A DNA stretch of 9,812 nt from DASXPG01 sp036493755 (GTDB taxonomy: Bacteria; Gemmatimonadota; Gemmatimonadetes; Gemmatimonadales; JACORV01): assembly GCA_036493755.1 (NCBI GenBank), contig DASXPG010000199.1, positions 1 to 9,812 of the forward strand, read 5' to 3'. Shown piece after piece: positions 1 to 6,273 of the stretch (position 1 is the first letter of the stretch; each line of letters begins with the position of its first letter). Below the pieces are notes generated by a model. That model worked only from the letters and a program-made list of their open reading frames with translations, was not told the DNA's origin and did no database searches. The position numbers and the translations under genes are program-made.

Positions 1-167
1 GCTCGACCGATCTCACCCACCCGCATTTCACCGCGCTTTACGAGCGGGGCGGAAAGCTGTCGGCGGCGGTGACGGTGAATCCGGCCTCGGAAGACCGGGC
101 GGCGGAATTCGACGAGCTGGGGAAGGCGATCGCGGCCGGGAAGAAGCCGGAACCGAAAGCCGCCTAA
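1..167 (+). CDS. 3' end of an unidentified protein, possibly an FAD-dependent oxidoreductase C-terminus
   Basis: Only the last 54 codons are in the window, read in the frame whose TAA lies at 165-167. The visible peptide contains FTALYERGGKLSAAVTVN followed by a helix (EFDELGKAIAAG) and a Lys/Pro-rich tail. The pattern of an aromatic strand, a turn with GGKL, a strand ending in VN and a final helix ending in AAG resembles the reductase C-terminal domain of ferredoxin-reductase-like FAD/NAD(P)H oxidoreductases. This is a resemblance judged by eye over a short segment, so the family is uncertain. The frame is supported by a plausible amino-acid composition and by ending exactly where the opposing gene ends: the two stop codons overlap at 164-167. 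There is no room for a separate terminator between the convergent genes. Confidence 0.55.
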   Translation, partial: STDLTHPHFTALYERGGKLSAAVTVNPASEDRAAEFDELGKAIAAGKKPEPKAA

Positions 168-1504
168 CGAACTTTGGCGATCAGTCCGCGGAGCGAGTCG
201 GCGCTCGCGTTGCCTGAAAGACTCAGCCAGAACTTCCGATCCATCCAGCGGACCCGCATGTTGCCGCTCGCCGTGGTCGTGACGAGCGTATCGCCTTCCA
301 TCATTCCCGCGAACGAGCCACCCTGGACGTCGGCCAGCTGCTGGTCGAGGATGAACTGAGCCCGGCCGGCGTCGACGTAGATCACGCGGATCACGTCGCG
401 CGCGGGATCCGCGCCCGGGACGAGGCGGCCGGGCCCGGCCTCGACGCTCACCGGCTGCATCCCTTCGATCTGGCGCAGTGGCACACTCAGCCGGCGCACC
501 GCCTCCTGGAAGGTGATCTGGCGGAAGGCGGTGAGCGGCGCCGTTGGCGCGTCGGCCGAGCGGGGCGAGACCCGGTCGGCGAGACCCGCACCGCCGCCGG
601 AAGCCCCCGGTGCGGCGTGGTCCAGATCTTCCGCTGCCGGCGCAGCCGCGCGTGCCCGGGGGAGAGCCGCGCTGCGTGACGCGCGATTCTCGGCCGCGGC
701 GGCGCCGAGCAACGATGGAGGCGCCGCGACCGGAGCCTGTGCCGCGGTGGCAGCGGGCTGCCGCGCGAAGTCCGGCGCCGGCTTGCTCGCCACGACGTCC
801 CTCGGCTTGGTCGCGGGTCCGCGGGCCGTCGCAGTTCCACGGCCGCTGGCATGGGTGGGCGCCGCCGGGACGCGACGAGGCTGGGACTGCGCCTTCTGCG
901 CGTTGGCGGTCGCTGCCGGCGCACCGGGCGGCGCCACCGCGACCTGCTGCGGTGCGGCGCGTCCATAAAGCTCAGGAGTGCGCCCGCGAAGCTGCATGAC
1001 TTCATGTGCCAGGTATCCGACGGCGACGCAGAGCAACAGGCTCGCGGCCCAAGCGAGTTTTTCCAGCTCGGGAATCCGCCAACCGCGGCGCGGTGCCTTC
1101 GGGGGCACCTCGTGAGGCTGCACCGGGCGAATCGCGGGCGTCAGCGATGTGCGTCCGTCGACGTCGACCGCGATTTCCTTCGCCGTCTTCGCGGTGGCCG
1201 GCTCGCTGGTGTGATCGCGCTTCTGGGTCGATCCGGATGCGCCCGGCCCGCGGGCCAGCGGCGCAACCAGCCCAACCTCTTCGATGCGGGTTTTCGGCGG
1301 CAGCGCCGTCGCTTGCGGTGAAGGCGTCAGCACATCGAGCAGCTCGCCGGCCTGGGTCAGGAATGAGCGCGCCTCCTTTAGCCTGCGGGCGCACTCGGCG
1401 CACGAGGCGACATGCGCCTCGACGCGCTGCGCTTCGGCGGCGTCGAGCTCGCCGTCGAGAAGCGCATTCAGCTGGCCGTCGTCAACGTGCAGGTTGCCGC
1501 TCAC
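164..1504 (-). CDS. Membrane-anchored zinc-finger anti-sigma factor with C-terminal envelope domain
   Basis: This 446-residue protein probably holds the ECF sigma factor encoded just upstream at the membrane. The N-terminus (residues 7-50) is an anti-sigma zinc-binding domain: LLDGELDAAEAQRVEAH followed by the H31-x3-C35-x2-C38 cluster. One hydrophobic segment (about 150-166, WAASLLLCVAVGYLA) makes it single-pass, N-terminus in. A long Ala/Pro-rich, low-complexity linker (about 180-330) leads to a folded C-terminal domain (about 335-446) containing VIRVIYVDAG and MRVRWMDRKFWLSLSG, which I do not assign to a named family. The start is GTG at 1504, preceded by GAGG (1514-1511) six bases upstream. 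A longer open frame to 1591 exists but reads an unrelated Arg-rich peptide out of the sigma gene. It overlaps the sigma factor's 3' end by 23 bp, which implies translational coupling. The zinc site, membrane segment and neighbour together make the role secure; the extracytoplasmic signal is unknown. Confidence 0.88.
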   Translation of the reverse strand: MSGNLHVDDGQLNALLDGELDAAEAQRVEAHVASCAECARRLKEARSFLTQAGELLDVLTPSPQATALPPKTRIEEVGLVAPLARGPGASGSTQKRDHTSEPATAKTAKEIAVDVDGRTSLTPAIRPVQPHEVPPKAPRRGWRIPELEKLAWAASLLLCVAVGYLAHEVMQLRGRTPELYGRAAPQQVAVAPPGAPAATANAQKAQSQPRRVPAAPTHASGRGTATARGPATKPRDVVASKPAPDFARQPAATAAQAPVAAPPSLLGAAAAENRASRSAALPRARAAAPAAEDLDHAAPGASGGGAGLADRVSPRSADAPTAPLTAFRQITFQEAVRRLSVPLRQIEGMQPVSVEAGPGRLVPGADPARDVIRVIYVDAGRAQFILDQQLADVQGGSFAGMMEGDTLVTTTASGNMRVRWMDRKFWLSLSGNASADSLRGLIAKVR

Positions 1505-1970
1505 GGTATACCTCGACCAAACGTTTGCGCGCCCGGGCCAGCGTGGTGCCGATCGACCCCTTCGCCAGCCCGGTCGCCGACGCGATCTCATCGTAGCTCA
1601 ACCCTTCGGCCTTCATCAGCAGCACCGCTCGATCCTGCTCTGCCAGCTCGTCGAGGGCGCCCTGCACCAGGCCCCGCCGCTCTTCCTGCTCCAGCTCCTC
1701 ATCGGGCGCCGGGGCCGCCGCGCCCTCCGACTCGCCCTTGAGCAGCGTCAGCTGGTGCTGTTGCCGCACCGCGCGCCGGCCATCGTCCCGTACCAGGTTC
1801 AGTGCCACGGCGAAGAGCCAGGGCTTGGGATTCCGGGGCGGCGCTTCCATCACTCTCACGAAGACTTCCTGAGCCAGATCTTCCGCGCGCTCACGGTCGC
1901 CCGTCCGGCGATAGAGCATCCGGACGAGCGAGCCGTGATACAGCGCATAGAGCTCGGCGATCTCTGTCGT
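1482..1970 (-). CDS. ECF-type RNA polymerase sigma-70 factor, apparent ACG start
   Basis: This is a small two-domain sigma factor of 162 residues counted from the ACG at 1970. Region 2 spans about residues 5-70 (ELYALYHGSLVRMLYRRTGD, then RAEDLAQEVFVRV and a KPWLFAVALNLVRD helix). Region 4 spans about 100-155, with the helix-turn-helix LSYDEIASATGLAKGSIGTTLARARKRL. The first ATG in frame (1919) would remove the first helix of region 2, which is readable upstream as TTEIAELYALYHGSLVR. No ATG, GTG or TTG lies between that helix and the VWA stop codon. A GGGGAG Shine-Dalgarno (1981-1976) sits five bases before the ACG at 1970-1968, so initiation probably occurs there, or the base is an error for ATG. 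CTG at 1943 is a poorer alternative. It lies directly after the VWA gene and overlaps the anti-sigma gene by 23 bp, making a three-gene operon. Its target promoters cannot be read from this window. Confidence 0.88.
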   Translation of the reverse strand, partial: TTEIAELYALYHGSLVRMLYRRTGDRERAEDLAQEVFVRVMEAPPRNPKPWLFAVALNLVRDDGRRAVRQQHQLTLLKGESEGAAAPAPDEELEQEERRGLVQGALDELAEQDRAVLLMKAEGLSYDEIASATGLAKGSIGTTLARARKRLVEVYRERQPAR

Positions 1971-4187
1971 CTACGCTCCCCGGTATGCCTTGACCGCGGC
2001 GTCGAGCTCACCGGCTCGCCACGTGGACACACCACTCGACGTCACACGGATACTGGCGCGGCGCCCCGTCACGAGGACCTGGTCGCCCGTCGACAAGAAG
2101 GGCGCAATCTCGGGAAGGGCACGCACCAGCTGGAAGTAGGCGTCGCTGAAGGGAGCGACGTCATATATCCTCAAGCTCGCCTGATGCGCGGCGTCCGTCC
2201 AGACGCTGTCGCGGCGCACGAACAGCTTTCCGTCGATGCGACGGGTCGCCGGAGCGGCCCCGCCGCCGCTGCCGGCGCGCATTTCGTCCAGGGCCTTGGT
2301 CGCGGCCTCATCGGCGACGGCGAGGTTGCCGGCGCCCATCAGCGCGGAGCTGGAGCGGGCCGCGGCGACGGCGCGGTCGCCGGTCTGCTGGCTCGGCGCG
2401 GCGGGCATCGCCTGGTTGCGCTGCATGGCGATCGGGTGCGGGCCGTTAGGCAGCGGCTCGGACACCAGGTAGGAGGTGTACTCGGTGAGAATGCCGTAGC
2501 GCAGGCCGAGGTCCTTGATCTCGTTGACGAGCTCGGTGCTCGATCCTTCGATCCGGATCTGCCGCGTCAGCTCGCCGATGCGGCGCGAGGCCCAGAGCCG
2601 CGGAATGAACGCGTTGCTGCTTGCCGTGGCCGGAAAATCGGCTCGGGTGGTGAAGCGCTCGGTGCGCCCGCCGCGCTGGCCGGTCACGGTGATCTGTCCG
2701 CTGCCGGTCCCGTGATAGCGACCGAAAATCACCAGCTCCTCGCCGAAAAAGACATCGGGCAGCCGCGACGGATAGGTCTGCACCAACTCCACGGGACTGT
2801 CTTCGTCGACGTGCAGATTTACCAGCGCCGGGTGACGAACCTTGTTCATGAGCGTGCCGATCGCCGTCTCGACGTTGGCATCCTGCGCCACGTACTGCGC
2901 AGTGCCCCTGCCTTCCTGAGCCAGTCGATCGAGCAGGTAGGTGTTGACGTCGGCGCCGAGGCCGAAGGTGAAGACCCGCGTCCGGCCGATGTGCGCGCCG
3001 GCCTCCTGGGCGAGCCGCTCCGGCGATTGCTCGCCGATGCTGGGAATGCCGTCGGTCATGAAGACGACGATCGGCAGCCGGTCTTCGGCGACGCTCCCGC
3101 CGAGTGCCGCGTCCAGCGCGCCCGCGATGTTGGTGCCGCCGTCGGCGACCAGCGCGTTCACCCACTGCCGCGCCTCGGACAGATTCTCGCTCGTGGCGCT
3201 GGTGAAACCGTCGCGGAAGTTGGTCACGCGATTCGAGAAGCTGATGAGGCGGAAGCGGTCGTTCGGCCCCAGCGTACCCAATGCCTGGCGCAATGCAGAG
3301 CGGGCCTGTTCGATCTTGTCGCCCGACATCGAGCCGGAGACGTCCACTACCAGGGTGAGATCGCGGGGAAGGGCCGCGGCGTCGTCGCTCTGCGCCGGCG
3401 AGATCAGCAGCATGAAGTAGCCGTCTTCGCCGCCGGGAGCGTAGGTGCTGATGCTCGTGCCTACCAGCCCGTTGCGCAGCGGCAGGTACAGCTCGACGTC
3501 GCCGGTGGCGGTGGAATCGAGAAAGACCTGGAGCGCTCCGTCTTCGCGCCGCGTGGTGATGCGGTGGGTCGGCGAATACGGAGTGCCCCACGATTCCGCG
3601 TCAGGCAGCGTGACGTGGAAGCGGAACCGGTCGGTATTGCCGGGCGGCTCGTTGAGCGCGCCGCCGGCCAGCGGGCCGCGCTGGCCGATGGCGTAGCGCA
3701 TCCGCAGCGCGTCGCCTTCCCGCTGGAGCAGCTGGGTGTAGCGCAACACGACCTTGCGAGTCTCGCCGGGCTGGATGGGGAAGATCCGCGCGCGCACCAG
3801 CCCATGGCCTTCCATCGTCAGCAGGGCGGGGTCGCGCAGCCGGCGCACGATGTCCTCGTAGACTCCGCGCGCCTGGTCGGCGCTCATCATCTCGCCGTGC
3901 ATTTCGGTTTCGCCCATCCAGAGCGAGAAGTTCTGGAAGACCGCCTCGCCGGGAAGCGGATACAGGTACGTCCCCTCGGCCAGCACCGGGCCGGTGTTGC
4001 GGAATTGCTCCTCGACTTCGATGGTCGCGACCCGGCCATCGACGCGGGTGCGCACGTTGGAGGAGATGCGGAAAACGTTGGTGTTCTGGACGAGGCCAGG
4101 ACGGGGAACGACGTCGATCCAGCCCTGGGCCTCGAGCGTCGAGGCGCCAGCCAGTAGCGCGAGAGCCAATACCATGGACTTGAGCAC
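1971..4187 (-). CDS. Secreted VIT and von Willebrand factor A domain protein
   Basis: This is a 738-residue exported protein of the inter-alpha-trypsin-inhibitor-like (VIT plus VWA) class, predicted to act in the envelope or outside the cell as a metal-dependent binding or scaffold protein. Residues 1-20 form a signal peptide (VLKSMVLALALLAGASTLEA, cleavage likely before QGW). The VIT domain spans about 25-150 (VEEQFRNTG, YLYPLPGEAVFQNFSLWMG, SADQARGVYEDIV, IFPIQPGETRKVVLRY). The VWA domain spans about 275-440 and has an intact MIDAS: D282-x-S284-x-S286 in VVDVSGSMSGDKI, T352 in DGGTNI and D379 in FMTDGIP. The remaining roughly 300 residues contain a beta-rich stretch, a low-complexity Ala/Ser section and a conserved-looking C-terminus (RIDGKLFVRRDSVW) of unknown function. 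There is no C-terminal membrane anchor or sortase motif. GTG at 4187 is chosen as the start because GGGAG (4197-4193) lies five bases upstream and the signal peptide begins there; an earlier GTG at 4211 lacks both. It is the first gene of the operon with the sigma and anti-sigma factors. Confidence 0.92.
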   Translation of the reverse strand: MLKSMVLALALLAGASTLEAQGWIDVVPRPGLVQNTNVFRISSNVRTRVDGRVATIEVEEQFRNTGPVLAEGTYLYPLPGEAVFQNFSLWMGETEMHGEMMSADQARGVYEDIVRRLRDPALLTMEGHGLVRARIFPIQPGETRKVVLRYTQLLQREGDALRMRYAIGQRGPLAGGALNEPPGNTDRFRFHVTLPDAESWGTPYSPTHRITTRREDGALQVFLDSTATGDVELYLPLRNGLVGTSISTYAPGGEDGYFMLLISPAQSDDAAALPRDLTLVVDVSGSMSGDKIEQARSALRQALGTLGPNDRFRLISFSNRVTNFRDGFTSATSENLSEARQWVNALVADGGTNIAGALDAALGGSVAEDRLPIVVFMTDGIPSIGEQSPERLAQEAGAHIGRTRVFTFGLGADVNTYLLDRLAQEGRGTAQYVAQDANVETAIGTLMNKVRHPALVNLHVDEDSPVELVQTYPSRLPDVFFGEELVIFGRYHGTGSGQITVTGQRGGRTERFTTRADFPATASSNAFIPRLWASRRIGELTRQIRIEGSSTELVNEIKDLGLRYGILTEYTSYLVSEPLPNGPHPIAMQRNQAMPAAPSQQTGDRAVAAARSSSALMGAGNLAVADEAATKALDEMRAGSGGGAAPATRRIDGKLFVRRDSVWTDAAHQASLRIYDVAPFSDAYFQLVRALPEIAPFLSTGDQVLVTGRRASIRVTSSGVSTWRAGELDAAVKAYRGA
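1976..1981 (-). promoter_or_regulatory. Shine-Dalgarno that places the sigma factor start at an ACG codon
   Basis: On the minus strand GGGGAG occupies 1981-1976, followed by CGTAG (containing the VWA stop TAG at 1973-1971) and then ACG at 1970-1968. The five-base spacing is the same as at two other starts in this window (GTG at 4187, ATG at 6168). It therefore argues for initiation at or very near the ACG rather than at the ATG 51 bases downstream. Confidence 0.6.
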
Positions 4188-4205
4188 AGAATCTCCCGGT
4201 TGAGG

Positions 4206-4244
4206 TTGCACATGGGAGACGCTGGAAGAGCGAATACTTGCACA
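4206..4244. repeat. Direct repeat of TTGCACA upstream of the VWA-sigma operon
   Basis: TTGCACA occurs at 4206-4212 and again at 4238-4244 on the plus strand, 32 bases apart or about three helical turns. Both copies lie in the short gap upstream of the VWA gene, where its promoter should be. This could be an operator pair, but a seven-base repeat can arise by chance and I see no convincing -35/-10 pair around it. Confidence 0.25.
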
Positions 4245-4247
4245 GAT

Positions 4248-4276
4248 GAGGCCAGGGGCCGCTGGCCCCCGGCCTC
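4248..4276 (-). terminator. Strong hairpin after the seven-TM protein gene, probable terminator
   Basis: Bases 4248-4260 and 4264-4276 are inverted repeats with a GCT loop. Twelve of thirteen positions pair (GAGGCC and GGGGCC arms with one A-C mismatch between them). The hairpin begins 11 bases beyond the stop of the minus-strand membrane protein gene and sits before the VWA operon. No clear T-run follows on either strand, so it may be a factor-assisted terminator or a transcript-end stabiliser rather than a classic intrinsic terminator. Confidence 0.55.
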
Positions 4277-4287
4277 GGTCTTGGGAA

Positions 4288-6168
4288 TCAGTACGTGACC
4301 GCTATTGCTCCGACATCTTTGGCCTTATGAGTGGGATCCAGTCTGATCACTCCCGGATCTCCCCTCAACGTCAGATGGATCATGCCCGGCGGCTTCGTTC
4401 CTTCCGGCGCGAGCAGGGCGAGTTGGTAGTAGCCGTCGCGTAACCCGGTGAAGCTGAACCGGCCGTCGGCTCCCACATCCTGCGCCGCGACCATCGACGA
4501 CAGCACCTGGGTCTCGGCACGCGGCGTGTTGAGGTCCGGATCGGTGCCGCTGCTCGGGTCGGGCGCGGAGATCAGGCCGATGCGCCAGCCGCTCTTGTCC
4601 GACTGCACTTTGCCGCCGATGGTGCCGTCGGTGTAGGCCGGACGGGCCAGCAGCGAGGCCAGCGTTCCCGAAACGGAAGGCTGGATGATCCGTTGTCGCC
4701 ACGATGATTCGAGCGCCGTGTCACCGGCGACGCGGGCCAGGTCGGCGAAACGGGTCGCGGCGTCACGGCCGTGGATGAAGTGGGTGGTGTCCGAGAGTGC
4801 GTGCAGCAGCCGGGTCAGGTCGGCGGGGCGGGCGGCGGCGACGTTGGGCGCGGCCACGTAGTAGGTCAGCGCGCCGATGCGCTCGGGATGCTGGGACATG
4901 AAGATGCCATCGCGTGCGGCAACCGGATCCCAGCGCAGCGCGAGAAGCGCGATGCGGCAGGAGGCGACGCGAATCGCGGCGCCGCTGACTTCGTTGCCGT
5001 GCGACTCGAGCCAGGCGGTGAGCACCTGGATGTTGTGGTTGGTCGCGGCCGGCAGGGAGCGCTCGTCGCCGGACTGGTGCAGGCAGTCGTCGGCGGTCGC
5101 CGACGGCGTCGTTGCCATCGATGCGACCCGCACCGGACCGGTGGTGCGGCGCACGCCCGAGAGCTGGATGACCACGCGAGCGGGAGCGGTGCGGTCGAGT
5201 TGCAGCGCATCAACCGTGCTGAAATTGATCGTGTTCGCGCGGGTCTTGGTGACGCTGTACGTGGTCAGCGCCACAAGGGCGAGGAAGGCACCGAGAACCG
5301 CGCCCAGCGTCGCCGAGCCGCGGCGGTTGCCGGGTCCGAGGGACTGGGGCGCCGTCACGACCAGCATCACGCCGGCCACGGCCATGGCGACCGCGGCGGT
5401 GAGGATATCGGTCGACATCGCCCAGCCGGCCGTCGCGCCGGGGCTGCCGCCCGCGGCGTCGGTGGTCAGCAGGCTGTAGAAGGTGTCGAGGGAGCTGGAA
5501 AGAAATGCCCGCGGCTGGCTGGAGAGGAGGGTCGCGAAGGTGATCGCGCCCCAGACCGCGAGACCGCCGAGCGCGCCGTGCGAGATGCGCAGCGGGATGC
5601 GCCGGCCGAAATCCTTGGGACCGATGAAGCTCCAGATACCGCCGAAGAGCAGCACCGAGATCGCCGCGTAGCCGACCAGGTGTCGGCGGGCCTTATCGGG
5701 ATCGACCGCCAGCGTGCTCGAGAAAATCTGTTCGATCCGGGCAACGCCGACATAGATGATGAAGGCCAGGACGAAGGCGATGACGACGGTGGTGATGCGC
5801 CGCGCCGGCGAGACGTACTGCGGCCCCTGCCGCGAGAGAATGTCGGGATGCATGATGATGACCAGCGCGATGGCGAGCACGATCACCGCCATCACGGCGA
5901 GAGTCGACTCGGCGTGGGCCGCGGCGATGCGGCCCGGCCACGTCGATGCGCCCGACCAGACCGCCGGAATGATCCCCCACCCACGCGGAAAGGCAAAGCC
6001 GAAGACCGGGTCCGTCGACCCCGAAAGGTCCGGCGGCGCGAGGATTGCCGCGCGTTCCAGCGCGTACAGCACGCCGAAAATCGCGAACAAAGCCGCGACC
6101 ACCACCCCGCGCTTGGCTTCGCGTCCGGGGGAGGACGGATTGAGGACCGGGAGATCAGCGAGAGTCAT
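4288..6168 (-). CDS. Multi-pass membrane protein with C-terminal prealbumin-like domain, unknown function
   Basis: I do not recognise a named family over the full 626 residues. The first half carries about seven hydrophobic segments (near 22-37, 89-106, 125-143, 164-182, 199-215, 255-271 and 286-304). The second half is soluble. It contains a helical region with HALSDTTHFIHGRDAATRFADLARVAGD and ends (about 513-626) in a beta-sandwich-like module with GRFSFTGLRDGYYQLALLAPEG. That pattern is typical of carboxypeptidase-regulatory/prealbumin-like domains on bacterial surface proteins. With an odd number of membrane segments and a cytoplasmic N-terminus, the C-terminal half would face outward. 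The start is ATG at 6168, with GGAG (6177-6174) five bases upstream; an earlier possible start at 6204 has no such site. It is transcribed alone, divergently from the potassium channel, and is separated from the VWA operon by about 100 bp and a strong hairpin. No catalytic motif was seen. Confidence 0.85.
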   Translation of the reverse strand: MTLADLPVLNPSSPGREAKRGVVVAALFAIFGVLYALERAAILAPPDLSGSTDPVFGFAFPRGWGIIPAVWSGASTWPGRIAAAHAESTLAVMAVIVLAIALVIIMHPDILSRQGPQYVSPARRITTVVIAFVLAFIIYVGVARIEQIFSSTLAVDPDKARRHLVGYAAISVLLFGGIWSFIGPKDFGRRIPLRISHGALGGLAVWGAITFATLLSSQPRAFLSSSLDTFYSLLTTDAAGGSPGATAGWAMSTDILTAAVAMAVAGVMLVVTAPQSLGPGNRRGSATLGAVLGAFLALVALTTYSVTKTRANTINFSTVDALQLDRTAPARVVIQLSGVRRTTGPVRVASMATTPSATADDCLHQSGDERSLPAATNHNIQVLTAWLESHGNEVSGAAIRVASCRIALLALRWDPVAARDGIFMSQHPERIGALTYYVAAPNVAAARPADLTRLLHALSDTTHFIHGRDAATRFADLARVAGDTALESSWRQRIIQPSVSGTLASLLARPAYTDGTIGGKVQSDKSGWRIGLISAPDPSSGTDPDLNTPRAETQVLSSMVAAQDVGADGRFSFTGLRDGYYQLALLAPEGTKPPGMIHLTLRGDPGVIRLDPTHKAKDVGAIAVTY

Positions 6169-6273
6169 GGCAGCTCCGATTGGGTGAACCTGAAGCGACG
6201 GCACAGAAGGTCACATCTGGCGCGCCGTGCGTCAACCATTAGCTTCCCGCGCGAACGCTCACGGGGACAGCTG
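6169..6273. other. Divergent intergenic region between membrane protein and potassium channel genes
   Basis: These 105 bases must hold the promoters for both divergent genes. A TTGACG element on the minus strand (6235-6230) matches a sigma-70 -35 box, but the hexamer 17 bases further on is GACCTT, a poor -10, so I do not call a promoter. The only clear structure is the stem-loop next to the channel start. Confidence 0.4.
6241..6272 (+). promoter_or_regulatory. Stem-loop covering the potassium channel ribosome binding site
   Basis: AGCTTCCCG (6241-6249) can pair with CGGGGACAGCT (6262-6272), with two single-base bulges and a 12-base loop. The 3' arm contains the GGGGA Shine-Dalgarno (6263-6267) that lies six bases before the ATG at 6274. 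In RNA this fold would hide the ribosome binding site. The stem is imperfect and no ligand-binding structure is evident, so regulation is only a possibility. Confidence 0.3.

Noticed and set aside
513..1005. Several overlapping open frames on both strands in the Ala/Pro-rich part of the anti-sigma gene
   Set aside because: They are low-complexity shadows produced by GC-rich linker coding; none has a plausible start site or domain.
1505..1591. N-terminal extension of the anti-sigma factor to a start at 1591
   Set aside because: The extra peptide is Arg/Trp/Pro-rich and simply reads the sigma factor's region 4 in another frame; GTG at 1504 has a proper Shine-Dalgarno.
1284..4157. Very long plus-strand open frame (957 codons) antisense to the sigma and VWA genes
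   Set aside because: Its translation is rich in His, Arg, Gln and Ala with no recognisable domain, whereas the opposite strand gives clear VIT, VWA and sigma motifs. Long antisense frames are expected in GC-rich genes.
6209..6235. TTGACG as a -35 box for a sigma-70 promoter of the membrane protein gene
   Set aside because: The -35 is good, but the hexamer at the correct spacing (GACCTT) matches the -10 consensus at only two of six positions.
4771..6273. In-frame open extension upstream of the potassium channel start, antisense to the membrane protein
   Set aside because: It is Arg/Asp/Gly-rich with no domain, and it lies opposite a gene with clear membrane helices. The ATG at 6274 has a good Shine-Dalgarno and begins the conserved channel N-terminus.
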